A DNA stretch of 64,000 nt from Melampsora larici-populina 98AG31 (Eukaryota; Basidiomycota; Pucciniomycetes; Pucciniales; Melampsoraceae): NCBI RefSeq assembly GCF_000204055.1, contig NW_006768783.1, positions 899,985 to 963,984 on the forward strand. Direction: 5' to 3'. How positions within the stretch are numbered: position 1 is the first letter of the stretch; every line of letters begins with the position of its first letter. The notes under the pieces were generated by a model. The model searched no databases and was not told the origin of the DNA. It worked only from the letters and a program-made list of their open reading frames with translations. The position numbers were made by a program, and so were the translations under genes. Positions 23,669-36,488 of this stretch are shown here, one piece after another.

Positions 23669-24815
23669 GAGATTTGGGTATACGGCTCATTCTTTTTCAA
23701 AGTTGTTTCTGTATGAGGTGAGAGCGGACAGAGGAGGGAAGTTCAGAGGAAGTTATATGCGGTGTTCATGTAACAGTACCCAAAGGGGGTCACTAGGCTG
23801 CTTAGATGGATGAAAAAAATACAAAAATCGCACCAAGTCTTTATCATGTGGCAAGCCCCCCTGTGCTCCGTTTTGAGTATACAACCTAAGATTGGTGATT
23901 GTAGTGGTTTTGTTTAGGGAATTGAGTGATTTTGATGAAAAGATCTTTGGCATCGTCTTTGTTTACTAGATTTGTTTTCTTCCTTTTTTTGTTTAGCAAT
24001 TCAAATGTGTCTTATTTTACAAGTCTGATGCTTTTGGGCTCATCATGTTCCAAGTCTTGCATGAGCAGTGAAAGATGTTTGAAGAAAGTGTCACATTTGT
24101 CCTCAAATAAGAGCCGCAGCCAAACGAAGCTATTAGGTTTTCTTTGATCATTACTGCAAGTGGATGCACAAGAGAAGATTGCTCTGCAGCTTTGTGCATA
24201 GTGTCGGTGGCCGTTGCGTTTTAACTTGGACACCGCTTCACATTTGTCCATGTTAGACCTCTCATATGGACATATCCTCAAGCAAGCAAGAATGTTTGAG
24301 AGGTGCCAATAACGGGATCTTGCAGGGGACCGAGGGTTTGATTGCACCTGACGCGTTTGATGAACTTGCGAAAGGGGCCAGAATAATCTGGGACGTCAAC
24401 CCCGTAGTGCAAAAAGGGAGATGGTTTTAATGACTGCAGCGGCCCAGCAGCACGCTCTAGCAAACTTAACTATTTCTTTAACCACGTTCTAGCCTATAAC
24501 ACGTCTTCTTTCTCGCGAGTGCTGGTTGAACCTTATGTGCAAAGCGTTTTGTCAGGAACACCTACCTACACCTACATGTCGGATGAAACCTCAAGGATTC
24601 TTCAGACGAAAAACTTCACAGTTATTCGTTCTTAACTTTCAACAGTTGACGAGGTAGCGCAGAGTCGCGCAGACGCTGATGGTGTCCGGGACTAGTCGGT
24701 CGCATGCTAGTTTTACAGTACTTCTGATGATACAAATCTCATTTGCATGAGGGTTGCACTCAGGCTACCGAAGCTCTCCAGTCAGAATGGTATTTAAGAC
24801 CGGCACGAAAAATCT
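23669..24815. other. KAR2 3' region and intergenic DNA
   Basis: About 1.1 kb without a supported gene. Short open frames here are on both strands and overlap. Confidence 0.5.
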
Positions 24816-27449
24816 GTGCCTCAGATCAAAAACTGGCGACTCGACATGGATCTGTTCAACAAGAAGTTATGCCAGAATATCGTCTTAATGCTCAAATGGC
24901 CTATATTATTGACAGCTATGGGCGTCCAGGATTTATCCAAGATCATAGGTCACCCTGTCCCAACCATGGGAAACTCTTACTTCGCGGAACCTTTCGATCC
25001 GGCACTTCATCAGCAGGAAGTATCTTCACTCGCAAGAGAATATACATCTAGCATACTCTTCGACGTGCCAGAACCGTCGATTGCGTCGGATGTTGGCATT
25101 CCCACTTGGTCTACTGGTCATGATACTGCGATTGACGATTTTTACACCAGCATATATGGGAAGAGTGTCAGTGAAGAATTCAAATGTGTTTTCCCGGAGA
25201 TCAAGACAGAGAACAAGCCTTGATTATTTTGTCTGCTTGATCCAACTGCTGCGAAGTCTCTTCCAAGTCTTCACTATTCTGGAGAAATGAGTTCAGGTGT
25301 CTTCAACGCGCGCGATGGAGCGGTCAATAGTTGGAGCGGAGCCGAGAGTCAGGAAGGTCATCCAACACATCAAGAGGTAGGAGAAGACACCCAGTCCCAC
25401 TTATCGCGTCCAGCTTCGCAGGTAGCAACTCCTCGGCGTGACGCGAATCTCTTGAATGTTCCCTCATCGGACACCCATGCGAATATCCTCGGAGAAGACT
25501 CATGGGATCAAGACCAACTCGCGGGAAAAAGGTACTACCCAGAAGGACTTCATGCTATACACCAGCCTCCAGGGATCGCGGATGACTCGCTGGCCCGGCT
25601 CGACCTGCTAAGGGAATCATCTCCAAAAAGTCCAGAGGTGAGAGCCCCGAAGCCGCATCACGAGTGGAAATCAGTAAAAAGTCCAAGTGTTGCTGAACCT
25701 CCGCCAGGAACCTTAGAGATGTTTGGAAAAGTATCTCCATCGGAAGCATATCCCCAATCTCTCCAAGGTCACTCATTCGACAAATTACCTAACTTAGCTC
25801 GAATACCAGCTTCTAGGGGATATGATCACTCTGCTTTATTAAGTAGTTCCATGTATCTGTTCTCAACTGAACATCGTATTGCGTTCTATCCAGAAAGCTA
25901 CCCAGGTCATAGCCTCGGGGGAGATCAAAATTTCGAGTCCTTTATGGACTCTCGAATCTTTCACAGCGAACCACAATTCACCACACATGATGCTTCAATC
26001 GCACCTCCTGCCTTTCCAGTCATTTCACCCGTCTCAAACCAAAGAAACCCACTTGAAACTCTTGGAGACTCTTTCAATCATTTTACTGATGGCCTGCTTC
26101 GCCTCACAAAGCCCATATCAACAAGTTTAGAGGAAAACCAAGGCACACTCTCAGAGTGGTCTTCAAGATTGTAAGTATCTCTGATCAAAATCAAATAGGT
26201 TGTCAATTTATTTTACTTATCACTCGTGAATAGTGGCTTACAGGATACTCCAAGTATATCCAGCCCACCCCTTCATAGTTCATCACTATATAGTCCGACT
26301 CCTGCGCACGAAGTATTCCTAAATCAGGGACCAGTGTCATATTGGGGTCTCGCACAGAGAAACAGAGGGTGGTATATTGTCAATCAACCTGGCTCAAATG
26401 AGATACACCACGCAGATGTCCTACCGATATTGGAAGGAGCATCGATGGGATCCCATAAATACAGTGGCAAGCTCCTGGTGCCTCTGTCCAAGCAGGGCGG
26501 TGGCTCGTCAGAAGAATCATCACGTGGGTTTTTTAACAGTGAAGGACAAAGAAGTTTTGAAGCGGTGAGTGGAAATGAGAGATCAGATGACTCCCGTGGC
26601 TCAGGATTTGTCCATTGGAAAAACAATGGAGTGAAATTGGGGCGAGCTGAACCAGGTATTATTCTCTTTCTTTTGCGACTTTTAACAGTTACTCAGGTAT
26701 CAATTCATATCTCAGCTTCCTCTTATGTCAAAAAAAAACTGAGACATGTTGTTCCTTCGAGTGATCTAGATAAACAGAACTTGTATCAAGAAAAGCCAAG
26801 TATGACATTTGAGAACACAAGGTCAACCTTTCGAGATGCGCGGGTAAGGTTTCCAAGACCAGATCAGCGGAAGCGCCCAACTCAGACTTACCAAGTAGAT
26901 CCACAATCTTCCAAGCGACAAGCTCAACTTGATCCTTCATTATCTGATGAGACGGTTGGATCCATTACTCAAGCAAAGAAAAGATCCCCATCGATAGAGA
27001 TCGAAAGTCGTAGTTCAGAGTCATCTGCTCTTTCAACTCAGCGGCGCTCAAGGTCTAAGCCCCGTGATACTCGCGTGTTTGACTCTGGGACAAAATCTGC
27101 GCCAAAAGTCAGACAACCGCGCAAGAAAAAGAATAGATCGAAGAAGTCTTTAGATCTTGACGAAGATCACTAAAAAAGAAGAGCTATAGAAAAGGATTAC
27201 GTAGCTGCTTGGCCTTTAGAAAAACCTAAAAAGATGAAATTAGCATCTTTAGCTCACTCAGCAAAGATACGTGAAACAAATATGGGAAAGACCTTCGAGC
27301 AGCCATTGCCAAAACTCGACTCCTCTGTAGAAATGTTCCGATTTGGATCACCGAAGCTCTCTGAGCTAACAAACATGGGAAGAGTCTCATTTCATCACGA
27401 ACCAATTTCACCTCGCGATTTGATCGATGTACAGCAGCCTAATATTTAA
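24816..27449 (+). pseudogene. Rust-type hypothetical protein gene, one frame interrupted by two stops
   Basis: Reading frame 3 is open from the ATG at 24816 (alternative ATG at 24846) through 25220, then after a TGA (25221-25223) through 26171. A GT-AG intron follows (about 26172-26235), then the frame continues to 27170, meets a TAA (27171-27173), and stays open to a TAA at 27447-27449. A possible 60-bp in-frame intron sits at about 26656-26715. The N-terminal part has a hydrophobic stretch (LMLKWPILLTAMGV), possibly a signal anchor. The middle is Ser/Pro/His-rich and disordered-looking, and the region before the second stop is strongly basic (RKKKNRSKKS). I do not recognise the family. Keeping one frame over about 850 codons with only two stops suggests a recently disabled gene, although two or three adjacent short genes cannot be excluded. 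Confidence 0.5.
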
Positions 27450-28986
27450 CAATTTTGCAATTCAATATCAGCACATCAAACTGATGAAAACCACACAAAA
27501 TATATGCAGAAGAATATGAAAATTCTTTGAGATGATCTCCTAGAGATGATCAGCATATGTTCTGAAGTTGTTTCTTCGAATTATGTAAATACAAACATGG
27601 TAGGGGATCTTCATGAAGTGCACAACTGGATTGCAGAAAGATGAGAAAGAATTGAACTGATTTTGATTGGTTGCTTATATGTGGGTTCAAGTATCCCGCT
27701 GGAAAATTACAAGAGAGTGGTTCATTTATTGCAAACTTTGAAAAGGAAGGCATATATGAGGGTACTGTTTTTTGATTAGCTCATTGAATGCATAATGAAA
27801 GACGTGAACGAGTGGCCGCCACGTACGCGGTGTTATTTATGCACAGCCAACGACCGCACTGGATTCCACATCCAACTTTTTTGACTTCCAGAGAATTTGA
27901 TCTCAAGACCTTATTGATTTCATTGAAAAGGGTAAGACCATTAAAACATTGTAGTCCTTGTCCATGAGAGTAGAAAGCGCGCTTCCCAAGCCTGGAGAAG
28001 GGGCAAGGGGTTGTATGTGAAACTGAGCTTCATCCAGAAAAGGATCAAGATATCTTGGTCTCAAGAAAAAAGGTTTAAGTGCCAATGGTGCTCATTGGCA
28101 TGTGACACAAGTGCCAAATTATTGCAGGGCTCTTCAAACGTTCGTGAGCGCGGTGCCCTGGAGAGGGACTTGTGTAACATCCGCTACTTTTGGTGAGTGA
28201 GCTGGGGCCTGAAAAGCCGTAGTTACCTACAGGCTTGCTTCTTCTGTAGTTAGTGCAATAACCTAATTCTGAGGTCAGTAAAATCTTTGGATCAACAAAT
28301 GGACACTTTTGCCTCTTGAACATCATACTCTTGCAAGATAACAAGGATTGTGTTCTATCAGAGCACCAGCACCAGACCAACCAAATAGCAAAATACAGCC
28401 ATTTTACAACCAGCGTGGGAAGAAGTTGGGGGCACCGGACCTAGTAAACTGCCTGTATGGTTTGCTCACTGAGTGAAAATCTGACATGATCACATAGGAA
28501 TGGTCAGTCAACTATCACAGTGTAAAAATTCAAGTGTCAGGTTGACGTGCTCACACAAAAGACATCTTGTAGAGAGTGGATAGGTGCTTCAAATGATCTT
28601 AGACTTAAGCACCATGTACAGACAGCCCTTCTTGAGTTCCTCAGGTGGTGATACCATTAGACATAGGAAGTCTGATATCCTTTCCTGAGATTAAAGGGGT
28701 GCCGGAATTTCACCAAATTCTGTAAAGAAACTGAAAGAAGTGTTTTTCATTTTTTTCCCAAACCTCTCCGTGCGTGCACTTTGACATGCCATAGTAAAAT
28801 GGACGCTGTGTATAATCAAAAAAATGCAGAGAATTTGAAGGGCTGTGCACTGATTCTGGCTGGCCTACGGGACACTGGCCATTTTGCAATCTTTCAAATA
28901 TTTCACAAGTATTGGAATATTGATGTATCACTTGCCTTAAATCTTCCCAATTGTGTGATCCTGAGAATATTTAAATACATTGGCCA

Positions 28987-29124
28987 TGTTCAACCCAAAC
29001 CTGGTTGCACAAAAACCCGGTACACCCAGTTGACTTGTTGGCTGGAAGCTGTCAAGAGCTGTCATTAGATACATAAAGTTACCACCAAAAATGCAACTGA
29101 GTGTACCGGGTTTGGTTTGAACAC
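28987..29124. repeat. Small foldback element
   Basis: The left arm (TGTTCAACCCAAACC, then after a short insert CCCGGTACACCCAGTTG) pairs with the inverted right arm ending at 29124 (CAACTGAGTGTACCGGG, TTTGGTTTGAACA) with a few mismatches. About 138 bp overall; could be a MITE remnant. Confidence 0.55.
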
Positions 29125-30128
29125 AGCTATTCCCAAATCATTTTGGGTTGCCTTGATCCTTCACTTATTTAAGCAGTATCTTGTATCTATCTTGCTCTGG
29201 TAAGTTAATAGCTTTATGCAAGAGAAACAAGTTTTGAGTACCCTATACTAAACAATTATGGTACTCAAAGCTGTGTAGATCTTGCTGTACATAGTTTTTT
29301 TTTTCTTTTTTCACAACTACACACAACTAGGAAAAATTATGTTTTTGGCTTACAAGTACTTATTGTTGAGCTTCAATCAAAAAACATACTTTTTGCGGGT
29401 TGTGCCTAGCTGCAAAAAGACAAAAAAAACCATACACAGTGTAGTGAGCAATTCATATGGGCAATCTAAAATCAAAATTTAAAAATCTCCTTAGAACATT
29501 ATTAATCCAGAAAAAAGTTGAAAAATCTCAAAAATCATAATTTTATATTCAAAGTTCAAAGTTAAATTGTTTAGTATTTATTTCATCTTATAATAAACAT
29601 CAATGTACAAATTTATTCTGAAGAAGCAAAGTTTTAAAAGAGACAAAAAGGCATAAGGAATTCGAAAAAAAGGGGATAAGGAAAGTTAGTAGATGATAAG
29701 GTAAGAATTAAGAGAAAATGAGGGCAAAGGAAGCTTAAGAACAATAACAACAAGATTCAATTATATAGTGGAAAGATTGAAGGACTTACTTTGATAATTA
29801 CATATTAAAAGAAGAAATGAGCATGAAACTCAAAAACTAGTTTAAATGGTTACATTGTTCAATTCCAATTGTAAAAGTCTGGCTACGGTTCCATTGGATG
29901 CAGAAGAGGTGATGTAATAATGTACAATATCAACTACATCAGTATCAGAGTGTTGGAACAAAATACTGTTGCGGTAGTTATTACATTCTGTCTCTTTACA
30001 ATTACATACACTAAGTATTTTGTACAAGTTTACTCACAACCTTTCTGTCTAAACTTTAACCTAACCACTAATTGTATTGCTTGTTCTAGTTTATCAACCT
30101 TCTCAGTTCCAGAAAGTTTTCTTTTCTA

Positions 30129-30433
30129 TTCAATCATATTGAAAACTTTCTTCTTATACAACTCTATATCATCTCACCTCTGCTCCGGATCTCTATACTC
30201 CTACTAAGACTCTGACTGATATATACGTTGTGTGATCTGATAAGGTATGAACTAATTCACTATGTTGTTTCTTGGTTTTGTTGTTTGGTTTAGTTTGTTG
30301 CTATGATAATAAGAAATTCAATGATATTGAAAACTTTCTTCTTATACAACTCTATATCATCTCACATCTTCTCCGGATCTCTATACTCCTACTAAGACTC
30401 TGACTGATATATACGTTGTGTGATCTGATAAGG
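30129..30433. repeat. Two direct 117-bp repeats (30129-30245 and 30317-30433)
   Basis: The two copies are nearly identical (only a few differences seen) and are separated by 71 bp of unrelated sequence. Each starts at TTCAAT(C/G)ATATTGAAAAC and ends at GTGTGATCTGATAAGG. No coding content. Confidence 0.9.
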
Positions 30434-32130
30434 AATCTGAGATTCCTATACAGAGGATTAGCAAAACATTTATTAGAAGAGAAAGAAGAACAAAGTGAAA
30501 ATCAGCTTTCAAATTTGCCATATACATATGAGACAAAATTCAGTTACATCATGGGTTTTCACATATGTAGAGATGTGTAACATGGGTTTATCACAAGTAA
30601 TGTTCTGTAAGGATTTTCCACAACCTTTACAACTCTTTTTTGATGCAACCATCATCTCAAAAGTATTGATAGGGGTCACAGAAATAATCAGAAAAGAGCC
30701 AGGAATCTAATGGACTACAGTGATCCACAAAAACGTGAAAACAGAAAAAGTCAAAATTGCAAGAAATACTCTGTATAAAGAAGAATCAAGTCAAGATCAA
30801 ATTATCACATCATTTAAAAAGATTGTATACATTAAAATGAGCTAAGAAGAAGGAAGGCTGAGCAGAATGGAGTTGAAGATCCTAGAGAAAGAATTGAAGA
30901 AGAATTTTTGTTGAAATTAGGAAGTTGTGAAGCTGTGAAATGACGTAGGAGCATGGTAAAGAGGAAATATATATTTGTGTGCTCTGTTTTGGCAGGGAGG
31001 GTTTTTTCCTTTCTTTTCCTTCATCTTTTACAAGTTGTAGTTTAATAAAATCATAATTAATTCACTACCACAGTACCAGGTCACTTAAATCCGCCCCTTT
31101 AAATAGGAGAGATTTATTTATTGTTGTAGCTTTGTGGGAATAATACTTATTAAAGTATTGCTATAATCATTTCTTTATATCTGCGGGAATAACACTATTA
31201 CAGTGTTGAGGCTAGGAATAAAAATTGTGCTTTTCTCTTCAATTGATTGCTTGGGTGTTGGGTATTATACATTGATACTTTGACATGTGTCCTTGAATGA
31301 ATTAAATGAGTTATATTTTTCTTTGAAATTGTGTATCAGTACCCCTTCAAAAAAGATCTTTTATTGTAGGTTTTAGAAGAGCAGTATATAGACATTTCTG
31401 CAAGTTATTTTTATTAGTAGATTATCCTCTTCAAGCTCTAAATCCCCCTTGCTAGGTGATTAGGTTTACAACAGCTGAATTGAGATGAAAGGAGCAAAAA
31501 GGGAATACTACAATCACTTCACTCAAGTCATGGACAGTGCAATAATGCCCTAAGATGAACAGCCTCAAAGAGGTAAGTAATGACTAAACAATGATTTATG
31601 AAGTGGCCATCAGAAATAAATTACCAAGATCCAATATGAGTGCCATGATGATCAAAATAAGAATAGCTAATGCCTTGAACACAGCTACATCAGAGATGTA
31701 ATATGTAACCTTTCCATTCCTTGACCTGCCCATTAGAAGTGTGAACTTATAGAAAAAGAAATAAGTCTGTCAAGCAGAGCTCATGGGAGTTTTGACCCAC
31801 CTTGCTGTGACATTGGTCACCAAAAAGGTTGACAGCCTCACTGGTGAAACAAGACTAGAGCCGCTTGAGCAGAGAGAAAATTTGAGTTGAGCAAAATTGA
31901 CTCTGTGAGCTTTGACTCCGTATACCAGAACTTTCCTGTTTCAAAAGAAGTTTTGTGAAAAGGTAGATATGAGACATGCTCCAAACATTCAAACAATCTA
32001 CACAAAGGACATATATTGCCATCCTGACCATACCAGGCAGAAAGAAATTACAACAAAGGAAATTATAACTGACTGCACACCTTTATTTTGAATTTGTGAC
32101 TAATGTTTCCAGAGCTGACACAATGGCCAG

Positions 32131-32135
32131 AAAAG
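32131..32135. repeat. Target-site duplication of the LTR element, left copy
   Basis: AAAAG immediately before the left LTR; the same five bases follow the right LTR at 38189-38193. Five base pairs is the usual length for Ty3/gypsy insertions. Confidence 0.85.
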
Positions 32136-32302
32136 TGTAAGGATCCAATAGGCTCTTGAGGGATAGGAGCAAAGGACTATGTGAGGTGATAACAAGATTG
32201 CAACGTGAAGAAGAAAGACTAAAGGGTCCCTCCTCTCACTCATAGAGTACTATACGTAGATTGTACAATACAAGCATAAACCTCAGTATTAGGATCATTA
32301 CA
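32136..32302 (-). repeat. LTR (3' LTR in element orientation)
   Basis: About 167 bp, read on the minus strand from TGTAATGATCC to GGATCCTTACA, with canonical TG...CA ends. Very short for a Ty3/gypsy element. Confidence 0.93.
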
Positions 32303-32390
32303 TCACTCCCCCTTTTATAACTCAACCCCCTCTTGACAGGTTAGTTATCTTTCCACGGGTTGGCATTAAAAAACCCAGTGGGAAAAAGCC

Positions 32391-35300
32391 TCACCCTCTC
32401 ACCCTTCTCCTTTTCCTTAAATAATTGTTTTCAGCATTTGGATATTTTTCATTAAATTCTTTAACTACTTCTTTAGCATTCATTAAATTTCCTTCAGGTT
32501 CCCACGAGTCATGATTTGAAGTGTATCCTTTCCAATTTACTAAATATTCAATTTTTCCTCTAATTCTTCTTTTGTTTAATATTTCATGTACTTCATATTC
32601 ATCCTGATCTTGAATCTTGATAGGTTCTGGTGGTTCTTCATATTGTCCTTCCACTTCACTCCCCATAAATTTTCGAAGTAGATTGACATGAAACACCGGA
32701 TGAACCTCCTGCATTTCTTTTGGCAGAATCAATTTATAAGTGTTAGTACCTATTCTCCTCTCTATCTCATATGGACCAAGCCATCTATGTGAAAACTTAG
32801 CGGTTGGTCTCGTCGTCGAGATGTGTTTACTGCTTAACCAAACCAACTCATTATCCTTCCAATCAGGTGCATTCAATACTTTCTTGTTGTACTGGCATTT
32901 CATTTCATTCTGAGCATCCTTCATTGCCTCTCTCAATTCATTTTGAATTTCATTAATCTGTTGAATCAATTCACTAACTGCCGGTAATTTCTGTTCTTCG
33001 TTCTGAAGTCCTGTAAAACTCACATCATGTCCATAGTTAGCTCTGAAAGGAGACATTCCAATGGAAACATGCAGATTGTTATTATACGAAAACTCAGCCA
33101 GAGGTAAAAGAGTGTTCCAGTCGTCTTGTTTATAGGACGTAAAGTGTCTTATATACTGCTCTACCGCCTTATTGGTGATCTCTGATTGGCCATCTGTTTG
33201 TGGATGGTAAGCGGTCGAAGCTTGGGTCTTGATTCCTAACGCCTTGTTCATTTCTTGAGTCAAATTTGATATAAAAATATTTCCCCTATCAGACGTAATC
33301 GTCTTGGGAGTACTGTGAATCTTCCATACATATTGAATCATTAATTTTGCTAATTCATCTGATTTCATCGTTTTCTTGCAGGCAATAAAGTGAGCCATTT
33401 TGGTGAATCGATCTACAACCGTCAAGATACAATCATGTCCATCAGATTCAGGTAAGTCTGTAATCATGTCGTAGCAGACATCAACCCATGGGCCTATCGG
33501 AACCGGTAGGGGTTGAAGGCTCCCAAATGGCTTGCAGGTTCGTGGCTTAACCCTCTGACACGACTGGCATCCATCAACATATTTGTTAATATACGATTTC
33601 ATTGAAGGCCAATAGAAGTTCCTCTTCACCAGCATTAGTGTGCGCATTCGTCCCGGATGGCCTGCGATTTTGCTTGAATGTCGAGATTTCAAAATTTGTA
33701 ATTTCAAGTCATTGTCGTCTGGAATAACCAACTTGTCACGATAGTAAAGAGCTTCATCCTCTAATTTGTAATCTTCTATCAGTCTAGATGTTGGCATTTC
33801 CCGGCATAAATCACTAAGCTGTTGAATCCTTTTATCATTCTTCGAACTTTCTTTTGTCACCCGAAGTATATGACCGTCACTCCATATGTCATCACTCGAC
33901 TCTAGCTCTTCTATTTCCATGCTTAAATCATCCAGTTCCATTTCGATTTCTGGCTCTTTTTCAATCCACCAGTCCATACAGTCTAATGAGTCAATGAACG
34001 CATCATTTGGTAAGTTCTCTGGTTTCAGCAATTGACCAAAAGTGAGTTTTTCACCATCCGCTGGCTTTAGATCTGGCCTTCTTGACAACGCATCCGGTTT
34101 CGTAGATTGTTTCCCAGGACGAAATCGGATTTCAAAGTCGAAGCTTCCCAGAATTTCTGCCCATCTCGCTTGACGTCTAGTTAATTCTTTTGTTGTCATA
34201 AGGGATTGGAGATTTTTGTGGTCCGTATATACTGTGACGTTCAGACGGTTTGGATTACCCTCCAGGTACTGTCGCCACTCCTTAAAGGCCGATACTACTG
34301 CTAGAAGCTCTTTATCAAAGATCTCATAATTTCTTTCAGCTTTGATAAGAGAGCGAGACAGGAAAGCTACTGGATGGAGTTCGTTGTCGGCCATAGAGAC
34401 TTGTGAAAGAACTGCACCGAGGGCATAATCTGAACAGTCGCATTCTAGCACGAATGGTCGGTAAGGATCCGCAATCGTCAAAACCGGAGCTGTCGTAAAA
34501 GCCAATTTCAAACTATCAAATGCCTCCTCACGCTCCATTGTCCAGTCAAATTTAACATTGTCCTGTGATAATTTGTGTAGGGGACGTGCTATCTTAGAGA
34601 AGTGACTTATGAACCGACGATAAAAGTTGGCAAATCCTAAAAAGGTTTGAACTTCGGATAGATTCTTTGGCGAAGGCCAGTCTCGTACTGCTTTTACTTT
34701 AGTTTCATCCATTTTAATTTGATTCTTTGATATAACCAATCCAAGGTAAGAGATTTCTCGCTGAGAGAACTTGCACTTCTCAGGCTTGAGCCAAACATTC
34801 TGTGCACGCAGTATGTCGAGGACTTCTTTAACCACCTTCTTATGATCAACTCCTGATTTCGTGTAAATTAATATATCATCTTGATATGCCGCCACATCCT
34901 TCCCTATACGAGACTTGAGCACATCTTGTATAAAGAACTGGAAAAATCCTGGAGCGCCTGTGGGTCCAAAGGGCATCGTAAGTGGTTCAAACTGGCCTTC
35001 TTTGCATATAAAAGCTAATTTCGCCTCATCTCCTTCACGCACTCTTAGATTATTATATCCATTTCTCATATCCAAACTAGTATACTCATCAGCATCTAAT
35101 AAACTGTCTATAAGTTACATAGTAAGCGGTAAAGGATATTTGTTCTTTATTGTGACTGAATTTAATTTTCGATAATCAAAGCAGGGTCTAAGATTTCCAT
35201 CTTTCTTTCCCGTGAATAGGACTGGTGCCGCCCACGGAGAAGTGGTCCTTCGTATCGTACCATTGCTCAAGCCTTTTTCCAACATTTCATGTAAAACTTC

Positions 35301-36488
35301 AGTCTCCTTTGGTGATAACGGAATGATTCGTCCTGCTTGGGGTGTTGCTCCTGGTACCAGGTCTACTCTGAAGTCGTAAGGCCGACGGGGTGGAAGTACG
35401 TTGGATTTAGACTTCTCGAACATTTCCAAATAGTCATGGTAGCAATTCGGTACTAATTCAGCAGCTGTCTTCTCCACCTTTCCTTTTGACGCTTCAACCG
35501 CTAGTCTAGTCAAAACATTCCATGCATCAATTGCCGAAGTCTTGAGTTGTTTTGGTCGAAGGCCTTGTCCTATTCGTCGTAAGTAGCTCGTACCTGTTGT
35601 AGCATATCTTACACAAGGAGGTACTTGCTTGCCAGCGTTTCCAACGAATAAAGGAGTTTGGGTAATATTGGACTTACTCTGCGGGGGTTTAAACGAGTTC
35701 ATCAACTCAACCCCCTTCTCAACGATCCTAGCTTGCCCCTCAGGCCTCATTTCGTGGTTCATTGGGGCTTTGGTCGGTTGTTGAGATTGCAGACTAGGTT
35801 TTCCTACTTCCGGTTGTCGTGTTTCGGTTTTGAAACTAGGTTCTAGGAGAGAATGATACTCGCCAGCTGTTTCTTTAAGAGACTTGGACGGTACAGAAAC
35901 AGACTCACATTGCGGGGGTGTAAATGAGTTAAAAACTCCCACCCCCTCGTCACTGTTCCTAGCTGTCCCCTTAGGCCTCAATTCGTGGTCCTTCGAGGTT
36001 TTGTCTGGCAGTGACGAAGTTGACACAGCAACTGCAATTTCGGTGAGTTTTTCTTCAAATAGTCGTCCATTTGCCCAGTCAATACAAGTGTGATTTCTCT
36101 TGATCCAGGGCATCCCGAGTATAATGTCGTACTTATCCCTAAGGTCAGTGACTATAAAGGTAGTTTCCACCTCTTGATTGTTGACACAGTAATCACCGGT
36201 GTGCGTGATCACAGATTCATGTCCGCTAAAACCTGTGACGCTCCGTCTCTCAGGCAAAGGACTCGTCTCGAACTGTGATTGAGACACATACTTGCTACTC
36301 ACAGCTTCGTGAGTGGCACCGCTGTCGATTAGAGCTCGCGCTGATTTTGTTGTGGCAGATTTTGGGTCAAATAATGAAACGGGGGCAATGATGCGAGTAT
36401 CCTTCATTTCAAGACTAGCAATAACATCATGAATTTCATTTTCATTTGACTCCAAAGTAAGTTTGCTCAAGTGAGGCACAACCTTCAC
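32391..36488 (-). pseudogene. Ty3/gypsy Pol polyprotein, interrupted by one TAA
   Basis: The frame starts at the ATG at 36488 and continues to the stop at 32391 with a single in-frame TAA (35117-35115). Before the stop: retropepsin-like protease with [14 protein letters not shown], then the start of RT ([17 protein letters not shown]). After it: RT with the catalytic YQDD box (YQDDILIYTKS); RNase H with FVLECDCSDYALGAVLS; an integrase HHCC finger (GHPGR ... CQSCQRVK); the integrase core with a candidate DDE triad (DMITDLPES/VVDRFTKMAHF, TSDRGNIF, TAYHPQTDGQSE); and a C-terminal chromodomain (EYLVNWKGYTSNHDSWEP). The stop falls at the start of the RT palm region, where an acidic or Gln codon is expected, so this copy cannot make full Pol without readthrough. 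Confidence 0.93.

Larger units (their letters stand above)
27450..32135. other. Gene-poor, AT-rich repeat region
   Basis: About 4.7 kb with no gene I can support. It contains a foldback (28987-29124) and a pair of 117-bp direct repeats (30129-30433); the remainder looks like old transposon remnants or intergenic DNA. Confidence 0.5.
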
